From Cryptomeria japonica (taxonomy: Eukaryota; Streptophyta; Pinopsida; Cupressales; Cupressaceae), in assembly GCF_030272615.1 (NCBI RefSeq), contig NC_081406.1, positions 191,463,891 through 191,527,890 of the forward strand: a stretch of 64,000 nucleotides of DNA. Reading direction: 5' to 3'. Positions within the stretch are counted from its first letter, which is position 1. Every line of letters starts with the position of its first letter. The notes beneath the pieces are model-generated. The model ran no database searches. It had not been told where the DNA came from and saw only the letters and a program-made list of their open reading frames with translations. Both the position numbers and the translations under genes were made by a program. Below are positions 50,339-62,880 of this stretch, one piece after another.

Positions 50339-51555
50339 TTGTGACAACATTGCATTGATTCTTGTTGGCAATATGAGCTTAATTCTCTTGGGTAGTTTTG
50401 GGTTAGTCATGAAAGTTGGACTATATTTACATGAGTCCCATTTTGGTCTACATTCCTCCGTAGTTGATTGTATCGGTCTATTGTTTTGCCAATAATTTTG
50501 AAGATGCTTGAGGTACCTATATTCAAGTTTTCTCATGTTGGCTTGAAAAGGTCTGAAGGATACAAGGTTTGGATGCCATGTTTGACAATTACCCTATTTC
50601 TCTGGAACAGGACCGTCATCTCAAAGGGTCCGCATTTTGCCAAAAGATATCACTTTTTGTTTTGTATTTTTGGGACAATACTAAGGATTGGTCATAGCAT
50701 GTAATTTCTAATGAGCACTCTCTTGCATCATGATTTGGCCAACTTATGTGGATGAATCATGTAGCGTATAAAGTGAGTTTTTGGACTAACTCAATTTTTG
50801 GTATGAAGGATATGTAACCGACATGAATCAAATATGGATCAATATATATGTATGTATGATGTTTTGGTGCGAATAACATGTAGAAGAAGCAATAATAATG
50901 ATATACGGTGAAATATGACAGAAGAGTTGATGCACAAGGGCTTCACTTAGTGAACCTGGGTTATAGCTCGTGCATTCATGGCATACAAAATAATCCCCCT
51001 ATTTTTAAAAGATATTGCCCTAAAATCCTTTTTTGTCACCCCCTCCCAATGTACTACTTGAATTAAAACCCCCCTATTTTCACCAAATAGGCAATATATT
51101 GAGCTCATTATTTGAGTTATTAAACCCCCCAATATGAATGCATGTGATATAATATTGCCCAGATAGTGAAGACCCTGTGAGTTGATGAAGTATGCAAAAA
51201 CTGTTGACTGAGCCTAATTGGAACTATACTCCATGCATGTCTAAGATGCAACTATAACAGTTCATTTTTGTATGTATTTCTGGGTTGTAATCCCTTTGAC
51301 AATGAGTTGTGGAGTGAGCACTATTGTAATATTTTGTAACCGGTTATAAGATATTGAGAATTAACTCTCTCTATGGTTTTTCCCTTATGGTTTTCAATGT
51401 AAAAATATTGGTGTCAAGTGTTATGTGTTTCTTTCATAGTTTCCTTTCTTTTAATAAAATTGATTATGTTATGTGGATGAATTTTAAAGGTTTTAATTTG
51501 TATAAGGTAATATTGATTCACTCCCCCTAGCTTTCAATATCTCAGATGTTCAACA
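50339..51555 (+). repeat. 5' LTR of E3
   Basis: 1,217 bp including a 246-bp MITE at 50933-51178. It ends TGTTCAACA directly before the PBS. The poly(C) site here is only five C (51522-51527), against 24 in the 3' LTR. Confidence 0.82.
50933..51178. mobile_element. MITE (hAT-like or Mutator-like) in the 5' LTR of E3
   Basis: Present in the 5' LTR and absent at the corresponding point of the 3' LTR. The ends CACAAGGGCTTCACT and, on the opposite strand, CACAGGGTCTTCACT form imperfect TIRs. It is flanked by AGTTGATG (8 bp; GAGTTGATG if 9 bp), at 50924-50932 and 51179-51187. An 8-bp duplication with CA-starting TIRs favours hAT; 9 bp would favour Mutator. No coding capacity. Confidence 0.83.
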
Positions 51556-51557
51556 AT

Positions 51558-51570
51558 TGGTATCAGAGCC
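51558..51570 (+). other. Primer binding site of E3 (tRNA-Met type)
   Basis: TGGTATCAGAGCC, an exact match to the plant initiator-Met PBS, two bases after the LTR end. Confidence 0.95.
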
Positions 51571-51688
51571 TTGTCCTTTGAATGAGCCTAACAGTTTAAA
51601 GGAGATATTTGAGGTTGAACATATTGCACCTAAATCTGTTCAGGAAGAATTCCTAGGAGAATGTCAACTTGACAAAAATGGAGAACTT

Positions 51689-52815
51689 ATGATAGCTCTT
51701 GAAGATCTTGAAAATATAGAAAATGAGAACAAAGATCTAAAAGAAAACTTAAAAGAAGCAAATGAATGCATCAAGAAGTTGAGGGAATAGATCAATAAAT
51801 TTAAGGAATGACATAAGTTGGTTAGTGATCTAAAAGAAAACTTAAAAGAAGCAAATGAATGCATCAAGAAGTTGAGGGAATAGATCAATAAATTTAAGGA
51901 ATGACATAAGTTGGTTAGTGAAGAATTAAAACAAGAAAATGATATGATTTTGAATCTAAAGATATAGATTGAAGAAGAGAAAAAGGCTAAGTAGTGTCTA
52001 AGTGGCATAATTGAAGGAAAAGCAAAGGAATGCAAGAAATTGGAACCAGAACTAGTATCCCTAAGATCAGATCTAGAGAAAACAAAGAATCAGGAAGATA
52101 AATTTAGAATGAGTATGACAAAGCTTGATGAGATGTTAGCTATACAAAAGACTCCAAAAGACAAGAGTGGGTTAGGATTTGAAGTTGGTGAATGCTCATA
52201 TCAAAAAACCGAATACAAAATCAAAACCGGTTTAGCTGAGAAGACAGAACCTGTTCAACCTACTAAAGGAAAGCAAATCTAGAATCAAAAAGAAAAAACC
52301 CTTTGTAGGTAGCCTAATGGTCAAAGGTACTTTTCTTTTAATGGTTACTATTTTTCATGGAATAGATTTGGACATATATCCATAGAATGTAAAAATAAGA
52401 TGAATCAAAATGTAAGATCATTCTCTAGTCAGTATTTTACTTGCAAAAAGTCTGGTCACAAAGCTAGTTAGTGTAGAAGTCAGATTATGAACAACTATGG
52501 AAGAATTAGTTCCTTCAATGGTTCCTATTATGTATGCAATGGTTTTGGTCATAAGGCTAACTTATGAAAATCTAGACCAAACAAAGGAAATACTGGACAT
52601 AGGAACAATAAGTGCTACAATTGCAATAAGTTTGGACATATTACAAAGTTTTGCATAAACAAAAGTATAACTTGAAGGATAATCTAGTGAAAAGAGATGA
52701 ACCTGTGAAAAATATTAGCGTGGAAGAAGTTAAAAAGGAGATGAAAAATATTTTGAAGAAGAAGGAAGATGTAGTTGCACCTAGGTCCAGTGCAGAAAGT
52801 TCCTCCGAAAATTAA
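51689..52815 (+). pseudogene. E3 gag: coiled coil plus four decayed knuckles
   Basis: The start is uncertain; the first in-frame ATG is 51689, at MIALEDLENIE, which aligns with VALEDLDAAM of E1. Heptad-rich Glu/Lys sequence with an exact 93-bp (31-codon) duplication carrying its own stop codons. Then GLGFEVGE (compare GLGYEKGE in E1) and four knuckle positions at about 52345-52660: FSWNRFGHISIEC and FTCKKSGHKAS (degenerate), VCNGFGHKANL (degenerate) and CYNCNKFGHITKFC (complete). It ends SSAESSSEN at 52815, followed by a CAAGGGGAGC tract. Multiple stops make it non-functional. Confidence 0.8.
51734..51919 (+). repeat. Exact 93-bp tandem duplication in E3 gag
   Basis: Positions 51734-51826 and 51827-51919 are identical over 93 of 93 bases. 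The unit encodes 31 codons in frame, including two stop codons (TAG, TGA) present in both copies, so the duplication occurred after the gene was already dead. Confidence 0.95.
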
Positions 52816-53221
52816 GTCAAAGAACTTCGGCTCAAGGGGAGCTAAAATGAAAATCATTATCCCTTGCCAAAAAATATGATATTGTAGTTAGAGAATGAAT
52901 ATTTATTGTGTATAATGATGGAATTCACCTTTTGGTGAAGATTGTGGTAAGAAACACTAAAGTGCAGTGATTTGCAGTACATTGTATGGTGACTATGTCA
53001 GACAAACTTATTAGCATCTTTTTCACAAAACATTTATTGTATGTACTAGAAAGCTAGATGAACACTTAAAAGGACTTTTTGTAAGTCATTTCATTCATTC
53101 AAAGACAAAGGAGATAAAGAGAGCAAGGAAAACAAATGTGAAAGTTTTCGGCAAAGTGCAAAGAGGTATTTTTGTGCCCTAGGTTTCTAAACCCTAGTTT
53201 TTGCAACTAAGTTTACTTTCA

Positions 53222-56200
53222 ATGGCAACACCAAATGTTGTTGATATCAATGATATGCCCCACCCCAAGTTAAAATAATACCCTAACAAGTCAATCAAGG
53301 ATGATCTGATGGGTGCGTTGCCAACCATTTCGTATGGAGTTTTGCCAACTAAAGATGCTACAACATTCATACATGTTAAAATGGAAGAATACAATCATGG
53401 AAACCTCACTGACATGTGGGATAAAGAATTAACTGATGACAACCATGAATTAAAGCACAAATACAATGACCTGGTAGAAAAGAAGAAGTATGTCTGGAAC
53501 CGATTTCCCTTTTTTTGTTATGATGAGAAATGGGTGTGCATGGCAATTAGCAGATTTCATGATGAATTTGTGTGGTTAGACCAACCTTGTGGGATAACTA
53601 AGAAAGTGATTGAATGGATTACTGGATTATGGTCTATTGGATCAGTTTGGACAATGAGGGTAGTGAAGAACACTATTATGTCTAACTTAATCAGAGCTTC
53701 CCCAGATGGAAGATTTATGTCAGTTAATACAAATACTAATCCTACAATGAAGTATGCATAATTGTTGATTGAAAATAAAATTTACTTCACTAACAAAGAG
53801 GACTCTATATCGACAACGACTATCAATGTAGCCTATGAGACAGTGATGAAAATGCAAACTATGATCTATGTGAATTATTGAGACAACAATTTTGAAGCAG
53901 TCAAAAGAGAAGAAACACGATTTTCGGTATGGCACATTATCTTTGTGCATATTATTCTACTTTTTGGGTGAACTTTCTGGTTATAACAATGTAGGTTGGA
54001 TTCCCAGCAGACCAGTAGCACATCAAATACATGAGTATATGAATAATTTTAAGGATTTGATAGCAGAAGGTGAAGCTTTTACTACCTTCTTTGTTGTTTT
54101 TCAACAATAGATGCAGAAGAGAGAAAGAATCTCAAAAAGTATTGTTGACAAATATCACGACGATATCACTTTTTTTATAACTACAGATGAATGTATTATG
54201 AAGGCAGTACAACCTAGAACCAAATGGATATCGGCTTTCGGTTATGAAGTGAAAGAAGAAGAAGTAATTGGTCTACCTAAAGTACTCTAAAGTAGTCCTA
54301 AAGATGAAACTCAAGAAAGGCACGTCACATATGAAGAGAAATATAAAGTAGTGCATGAGAAACAAATGAAGCTTGTCATTAAGAAGAGGGTCCAAAAGAA
54401 GGTAGATGAAATGGCCAGAGCATCTAGCCTTTCCCAAGAAGATATTGATTGGAAGAGATAGGAAGCAGGTCTTGCAACGAGCTCCAGGAGAAGCATAATC
54501 TCCTCCTCTCTGGCTACACCTGGGTCCTCTAGAACTATTCTATATACCCTTGAGAAGAATAAGAAGAATCATGTAGAGGAAAAGACTCCTTCGACATCTA
54601 CAAATAAGTCTGAAAAAAGGAAGAAAGGAGCAACCCCCTCCTCTACTCTAAAGAGAGTAAAACAAATAGCCACTAAAGAAAAGCTTTCTAAGGAAGAAGA
54701 AGAGAAATCAAAAGAAGAAGAATCAGAAACAAAAACAAATTTTGAACGAAAACAAGAATTTGTGATTCAAAAGGGAAAGCAAGTGCATCTAATAGAATCC
54801 TCAGATGAAGAAGGCATTGATTCTGAAAAGGAAAAATGTGAACTTCGAGAAAGGAAGACAAAAGAAAAAGAGAAGAAGATTAATAAGAAGAAGCCTCTGA
54901 AGTTGGACACTCTGTTCAACTACATGGTGACAAATGATAAGTTGAAAGAGGTTGGTGAAATGTATGGAAAATATGTTGAGGTGGACAAAGCAACAATTTT
55001 CGAAGCATATATGGAAATTTTCAAAAATGATATTATTGATGATATAAATTATCAAAACCGAGACAATATACATTAAATGATGTAGAAAAGATCAAGAAGC
55101 ATGCTCTGCAGACTGTAGGTGCAGCCTTGTCTGAAGCAGATAAAGCTACATTAAAGCAAGTCTACTCAAATGAGTTTAGATAAAAAAAAGAGAAGAATAC
55201 ATTATGATGCATAGAGATAAGGAAGTGTTTGAGAAGCTATAGACAGAGACAGTTGAAGCTTTGCAGGATATGGCAGAAAAGATTGGAATGTTGTTTCACA
55301 AGGATGATGATATTAATGACACTATACAACATGAGTCTCTCCTAGCTGAGGACATTATTATGGGTGAGACACCCCTTCCTCCCCTAAAAATCATAGAAGC
55401 TATGACAAAGGATGAGTGGATTGACAGGATAGATGGTTCTAATATTCCTAAAGGAGAAATGTCTGAAAGCAAGGAACAAAAAGATAGTGAAAAGAAAGAA
55501 ATTGAAGCTAAAAGACGAGATAAAGAAGAGAAAAAAGACAAAGAAGAAGAACATGAATTTGAAAGTGAGAATGTTGAAAATGATAAAGAGAAGAAACAAA
55601 ATGAGGAAACAAGAGAAGACAAGAAAGTGATGGAAGCTGGTACTTTCGTCGTTAATGATGAAGATCCTTTGGATAGCTTGTTGAATGTGTATCTAAGCTT
55701 TCAACCTATTACTCACTCTAAGGTACTCTTTGATTTGAGCAAGATGGATCCTATGTACAAATTATAGATTGGAGATGTATTTATTACATCTGCTAGAAAG
55801 GACTTGATGGATGAAAAGAAAAAGAAAGAGAAATTGATTAAGGAATCAATTCAAGTACTACATAGTGTTACACCTAGAAGCAATATTGACCCATCTCTTT
55901 CCAGTGCAAAAAATATTAAAGATGTTGTGGCCAAAAAAATTGAAAAGGAAAAGAAAAATAAGTCAATTAAGTTTAAGGCAAGGTGTGCAGCCACACACAA
56001 AAGATTTCTTGAACTCATATCTAAAGGTAAAGCATGCCTTAAAGAAGCCAAAGTCTTATATCACTACAGTTTGCAATGGCATAAGGCCACCAAAAGCATA
56101 AGACATGAGATAGACTCTATTGAGTCCTAGATCAATGCAGCCTATCATAACTTTGATCCAAAATAAGATTTGTCCAGTTCCACCAAACCTGCCATTGAGG

Positions 56201-56432
56201 AGTTGCACAAAATATTCTTTGAGTTATAGCAACAAAGGGAAAACATCATTCTTCCTCTCAATCATCTCAAAGATTTAATTAATAAAGATATGTCTCTGAT
56301 CTCTCATGCCCTTTTGAAGGCACAACAAATCGATCAATTTGACTTGGCTCCTACCTCTGTTGAAGAAGGAGAAAACATGCTAAAGACACTGGATATTCAT
56401 AACGATTTCCTTGATGATGTTGTCCAAGCCTA
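53222..56432 (+). pseudogene. E3 ORF2: about 1,070-codon conserved non-pol protein
   Basis: From ATG 53222 (MATPNVVDINDMPH) to the stop after FLDDVVQA at about 56432, close to the E2 length. Two frameshifts (about 53880 and 55070) and several stops break it. Motifs shared with E2 and E1: DEFVWLDQPCGITKKVI near 53562; FRYGTLSLCILFYF with PVAHQIHEY (about 53910-54040); FFITTDECIMKAVQPR near 54170; a basic stretch, then an acidic patch (IESSDEEGIDSEKEK, about 54790); ALQTVGAALSEADKATLK near 55110 (E1 homologue at 9573); a long Lys/Glu-rich region (55440-55640); and a helical C-terminus. No transposase, RT or protease signature. Function unknown. Confidence 0.78.
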
Positions 56433-56620
56433 AGATGGAAACAAGGATGCCTAGAAAACATATCTGCAAAAAATCAAAGGCTCAACATCTGGTTCTAGAC
56501 ATTCCTTTTGTTTGTAGAAGTATGTAATTTTTTTATTGTACGAAATCTTTTTTTATTTTACTTAGGTGGAGCACTTCATACAATTTTTATTATTTTTATA
56601 CACCCTTTGTCTTTAATGTC

Positions 56621-56727
56621 AAAGGGGGAGACATAAGGAGATAGGTTTTGGCAGTTTTGGGGAGATGTAAGGAGATAGATATGGTAACACCTTTTTTGCA
56701 TGTTTTCATCAATGACAAAGGGGGAGA
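56621..56727 (+). other. Two PPT-like tracts before the E3 3' LTR
   Basis: GTCAAAGGGGGAGACA at 56619-56632 and GACAAAGGGGGAGAA at 56715-56728, the second abutting the LTR. The spacing is about 96 bp. Confidence 0.8.
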
Positions 56728-56728
56728 A

Positions 56729-57823
<1,095 letters not shown>

Positions 57824-58350
57824 TACTTATGCAAGGCCATGATTTAGCCTTGATGCAATAGAGGGGAAGCATATTTTTCAATGCATTATTGCGGAGAGGA
57901 AAAAAAATCAAATGGTACATCAATCCTTTCACTATTCCTAACATGATTTTGAATGGAGAAATTGTATCCATGAATAGTCATATAACTACCTTCTAAAGTA
58001 AGTATCGCATAATGTGAAGGATTACCAAGACATAAGGAGAAGACAAATTAAACCTATCATTACCCATTTTGCAAACATTCAAGTTGTTCGCCTTCTTCAA
58101 ATAATTTGTCAATGAAGCTTTGATAATTCCCCAAACTTTTCTTCGCAACCTTCAACTTGACACATTCTAACCTAGTGTCATCTACAATCAGTTTAGGGGT
58201 AACCTTGAATTGAATGGTGCTTGTAGTCACCTGGTCTTTAATATAAGAGTTGGAGAGCCAAGAATTCAATGAATCATTGTACCCATGCATGACATGAAAG
58301 AAGGAAGTAAAGACATCCCTGATGAACAAGTCCTAGGGCTCCATTTTTTT
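57824..58350 (-). pseudogene. Coding-like remnant right of E3
   Basis: On the minus strand it reads VKLKVAKKSLGNYQSFIDK, FEEGEQLECLQNGNDRFN, then LTLEGSYMTIHGYNFSI and PLRNNALKNMLPLYCI up to the E3 target site, and then continues at 50338 leftward. The frame is open for about 170 codons with few stops. I do not recognise a named domain. It may be an ORF2-like protein of another retroelement family, which is inference only. Confidence 0.45.
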
Positions 58351-58903
58351 TGGGAGTGGGACACAACTAACTGACTCTGAATGCTTTCTTGGACCTCTCA
58401 TTATTTTCAACATATAAAATCTACTCTTAGAACTATGCACACAAGTATTTCTAGAAATCCCACTTGTAAACACCTAACAATTCAAATGCAAAGCACCTTA
58501 GCATGTTACGAAGAAGATTACCCTTTAAAACCAAATGTGGCTTTTAGAGTGATGATTAATGATGAAGATGCTATAAAATTTCTACTTCTATCAGATTCTG
58601 ATATTTTCCATGTCATCACAACTCTTGTGATCTTTATTACTTAGGCTTTTTAAACTTTTGATCTTACTTGGCCATTCACACCACTTGTGCAAAGTGGATG
58701 ATATTTCATCAAAAATATCACCTTTGATATTATAAGATATGAGCATAGGGGCTTCTTTATTAATGAAATGATTGTTTTCAATAAGATAAATAATCAAAGT
58801 TACCTCCATCGACATCACCCCATAATATTAACATAATTATAAATGTCCACCATTATTTCATATGAAATAAAATAATTTATACTGGGCGAAATATTAGATT
58901 GTC

Positions 58904-59330
58904 CTAATGGACCAAATTTTGAATTTTCAGTGCTTTGTTAATAGCAACATAAACAACACTATTACCTTCTTTGTATACATGTTGTACTTTGGATTGAAGA
59001 AATCTCATTATCATGGTTTTACAATCATCCATAACATATCTGATCTCCCTAGGCCCTATCACACTACCTTTTAAAATATCGACTATCAGCTTAGAATCTC
59101 CTTCCATGATGACATTTGACAATCCCAACTCCTTCATGCTTTTAATCTATCTCCAAGTAGTTGTAGCTTCAACAACGTTATTCATAGCCTCTCCTAATTT
59201 TTTTACATGTCCTTTTATAATCTTACCCTAATGAGACCTCTTATAATTCTCCCCACTCCTACAATTCTAGTATTACCTTTAGAACACCCATCAAAATTAC
59301 ATTTCACCCAACTAGCCTCACGAGGTGACC
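58904..59330 (-). pseudogene. LINE RNase H domain (RVT_3 type)
   Basis: On the minus strand it starts WVKCNFDGCSKGNTR (first catalytic Asp in FDG), passes stops, then gives ELGLSNVIMEGDSKLIVDIL (Asp in EGDS) and VYKEGNSVVYVAINKAL near the end, where the family has HV-RE-N--AD-LA; the His and final Asp of the active site are lost. Downstream of zf-RVT as in plant LINEs. Confidence 0.82.
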
Positions 59331-59689
59331 AAATGGTGTTTTTTCTTATTAAATTCTTTACCCAACTTATCATGGTTAAATCCTACTTTAACCCCCATAG
59401 TTGTTTTATTATGAGCTCTTGATATGAAGGCAAATGTTTGGAGTAGCTATAAATACCAACATTGACATTTTCCTTCAAATTTGTTGTTTAATGGCAAAAT
59501 AAACATCCCTACTACTTCTCTTTTGATCTATTTAAAAATTCTAGTATTCATCTCTTTCTAGATCCCCAAAGACACAAATGGAAGAACTTGTCTCCATAAA
59601 TCAATAATGATATTATGTTGAAAGGAGTAGTTGTACCAACTTTCTATAAACTTCTCTAAGGACCTTGAGAAAACCCAATCAATCAAAAG

Positions 59690-60780
59690 TAAAGATAGAA
59701 TTTAAGACCAAACCACCTCAGAGTACGAACAATGGAAAAACAAATAGTCAATATCCTCCATATTATCATTGTAGAGAATGCATCTATTAACAAATTGGAA
59801 TCCTCTTTTATTTAAATTATCTATAATTAGAATATTACTATAAGTTGATATCCACCAAAACCAATTAATTTTAGGAATAAGTTAAGTGTTCCACACCTTT
59901 CTCGAATCAAAGGCATTTTGATTAAGATAAATTTTCTCCAACTAAGAATAAGCATATATAATAGTAAGGCTTCCAGAAGGAAGCATAGACCAAATCCACT
60001 CATCTTCTCTGAGTCTATCATAAAAAAGGAAATCCCCAATATGTTGGCTAAGAATTTTCAAGGTTGCCTCATAGTTTTATTTTCTTCCACCCATGTGATC
60101 TATACCTCCTTGAAGTTTTTCCAATTGGGTTTATCTCCATCCCATTGAACATAATCATGCAGTCTTCTTCCTAAATATCTTGATATTTTTTCTTTGATGC
60201 TATTTAAGCTATTAACAAAAGATAAAGGGGGCCACTATTCCAAATATCTTCCCAAAAAGTAGTCTTCTCTCCATTCCCCACTCTCTTTCTCACTCCCATT
60301 CTTATCACATTTTTTATTCTGAATAAATTGCTCCATATCACCAAGCGATAAGGGAGATCAAAATTATTGAGGAAACAACATTGATCTTCATTCTTCAAGT
60401 ATTTGGTTCTTAAGATTTTGAACCAGTCTTTTGTGCTTTCCAAGAATTGCCATCCAATTTTAACTAAGAGATCTTTATTAAATAGCTTGAGATACCTTAT
60501 GCCAAGACTTCCATGTAATTTAGGAACACACACTTTTTCCCAACTGATAAGAAAAAATATGGATCTTTCTTCAATACTTGTCCAAAGAAATGTTCTCTAG
60601 ATTTTTCAATTTTGTCTACTAGATAGAAAGGATTTTAAAGAGGGAAAGGTAATAGATATGAATGTTTTGTAATGAAGCCTTTAGGAGCTGTAATTTCCAA
60701 ACCTGAAAAATAATTTTACCTTTCCACCCTATCGGTTTCTTTTGGAATCTTTCAATGATCAATGGAATGCCAAGACAAGG
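59690..60780 (-). pseudogene. LINE reverse transcriptase C-terminus and zf-RVT
   Basis: The longest uninterrupted frame is 60533-60204, covering the KLHGSLGIRYLKLFNKDLL motif and the GNGEKTTFWEDIWNSGPL segment. Upstream, AWK-L-RLQLLKA-type sequence has several stops. Downstream (about 60050-59690) a different frame reads PKINWFWW, RGFQFVNRC and a HCSYSEVVW end typical of zf-RVT, with Cys/His retained. It belongs to a dead LINE copy. Confidence 0.82.
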
Positions 60781-60849
60781 AGTTGAAAGAATAAAAATTT
60801 GACATTGAAGTTCATCCTCATCACCATGTCTATAATTAGTTGATCAACA

Positions 60850-61080
60850 TTGAATAAGTACAGATATCTTAATCATGTTGATAACAATAAGCAACAAATT
60901 AAAGAATTTTATTTGTGTAATAGTGTACTAGGGGCTAGTGACTTTTATGATAGTAACTCCTTCCTCTCTTTTCTATTAATTAAAAAACTATATGGACCTC
61001 AATTTAGAATATTTCTAAAGTGTGGATATAATGGAAAAGGTATAGGTCCTTGTGAAGATGGTATTTTAGAACCAATATAA
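60850..61080 (+). pseudogene. Short frame with a G-patch-like end
   Basis: A 76-codon frame, first ATG at 60850, ending LKCGYNGKGIGPCEDGILEPI. The Gly pattern (GY-GKGIG---GI-EPI) resembles a G-patch, a glycine-rich nucleic-acid-binding motif also used by some retroelement and betaretroviral polyproteins. The rest has no recognisable domain, and the segment abuts the 5' truncation point of the LINE. Probably a fragment of an older element. Confidence 0.4.
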
Positions 61081-61849
61081 TTAAAATATCATTTTGATAG
61101 TGAAGTTATTGTATATTTATCTCACATATTGTTAATAGTATAAAAATCACTATAAAATGAAATAACTCTTTTTTTATCTATGGCATCTTTCACATAATAA
61201 GTTCTCAATCCTTTTGTATTTCTTAACTTAAATGGCACATATTTAGTAATAAATACTTCATATATATGTTGTATATCATGGCGTTTCATATATAGGGTCT
61301 CTTAACATCTTAGATGATTTTTATTTTTATATCATTATCATTGGAGTTATCCTTGTACATTTAATAAACATTATTATTTTGGAGAATTTGGTTATTATCA
61401 CACATATATCCTTCAATTGTTATTATTTTACATATTTTTTATTATAATTTATTATTTATTCATCATTAACAAATAAATATAATTATAAATTTACCATAAT
61501 AACAAATAAGAAAGAAAAAGTAAGTTTACAATTCCAAAATTAGAATAATGTATGATATATTACAACTAAAATAGGAATACAATTTCATGACTAAGGAAGT
61601 GACCTAGAAGAATTCTATCTTGGCCTATCTTTTTTGTTGTCTTACTATGGATATAAATCTATTCTTGGAGGAAGACTAAATCCTACTACAAAATATAAAT
61701 ATATTTGACTCATTCTCCCTCTAATCTATCAACTTCCTAAGATGATCAATCTCATAATTTAGCTACACCTAGTCAGCACCACACAAATGCATATGTTATG
61801 CTATACAACAATGGATGCATCTATGTTGTATCTCATGTATCCTAATTAT
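61081..61849. other. Intergenic DNA, nothing recognised
   Basis: Very AT-rich, with no frame or repeat boundary that supports a call. Confidence 0.4.
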
Positions 61850-62400
61850 TGTTGGAGTAATTAGGACACTTTATCTAATTATTTATTAATTAGGTCTTTT
61901 AATTACTTGTCACTTAAGCTAAACTTAGGTGTTTTTTTAATCTAGAGTTGTGCTTTTCTAGCTTAAGTTCACTTAGTGATACTTTAGTTTGGCTATGGTT
62001 GAGCTTTATTTATCTTCTCTTTTCTTTTCTTTAGTTCTCCTAATATTAATATTAGGATGTCTCTTACTTTCCATAAAACAAGCCTTTATGCATTGTAATC
62101 AATAATTCATGTGTGCAATTAATACATAATTCTTAGGTAGTTATGGAGCATATTAGCTTTGCTTGATCTATTTTGTGTGACAGGTGTTTTTCTTGTAGAT
62201 GATTCTTGGCTCATGTGGTTTTATCATCAACTTCTACAATTATCTCTTCATAGATCCTCAATATCTCTCTATAAATACTCACTTATCACACATCACTCAT
62301 CATGCTTTTATTTGAACTTATCATTATTTATAGTTGTACCCATTTATGAAACCGATGGCTTATTAACCAGATTAAAAGGGGACACAAATCATCTCATCTT
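61850..62400 (+). repeat. Possible LTR start (TGTTGGAGTAATTAGG) with TATA box
   Basis: TGTTGGAGTAATTAGGACAC opens a stretch with an AATTAATTAGG-rich beginning, AAGCTAAACTTAGG strings and a CTATAAATACTC TATA-type box at about 62270-62281, all common in plant LTRs. No 3' end, PBS or duplication was found, so this could be a truncated or solo LTR. Confidence 0.35.
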
Positions 62401-62880
62401 ATCATGACAATGATGTAATAATCTATGTATGAGACATCTTATGTAACTCAATCCAATACTAATAAATGACACTTATTTATTATGTGACTCGACACAAAAA
62501 TAAAGTATAAATTACATGCACTTCATATTCATATACATGATAATAAAATAACAATAAATTTAACCTATAAAGAAAATTATGTCATAATCAATGAGTCCAT
62601 TTCATTGTCATGATTTACCAAGGGGGTCTATCGTCATGGAAACTCCTCCCTCCATACCCTCTAGTCCCTTTTCCCAATGGGGCATACTCTTTCATACCTT
62701 TTTATATCTACTTTTAAAGAAAATATGACAACAGATTATAAAACTATATTAATAACTTAATTGATCGTTTTCATAAACCATAATGAATCAAATGGAAATG
62801 CAATTAACCACAAACCAAAATCTGAATTTTTGGTACCACAAACCAAACTCTTTTGTCCCTTTTAGATATTTGAAATTTTT
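62401..62880. other. Intergenic DNA, nothing recognised
   Basis: No gene. It may include 3' sequences of Copia C, which lies on the minus strand immediately to the right. Confidence 0.35.

Larger units (their letters stand above)
58860..60780 (-). mobile_element. 5'-truncated LINE (L1/RIL-type), minus strand
   Basis: The sequence encodes, in decayed form and correct order, the C-terminal part of a plant LINE polyprotein: YLGIPL and IPIYYLSLFK-type strings (about 60770-60600), then CVPKLHGSLGIRYLKLFNK (60530), RIKNVI and VGNGEKTTFWEDIW (about 60250-60310), a zf-RVT domain, and a class I RNase H domain. The catalytic RT core (FADD box), endonuclease and ORF1 are missing, as expected for 5' truncation. 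No poly(A) tail or target duplication was identified at the 3' side near 58860. Confidence 0.85.

Noticed and set aside
55296-55622. 108-codon minus-strand frame rich in Ser, Leu and Phe
   Set aside because: Antisense of the Lys/Glu-rich part of E3 ORF2.
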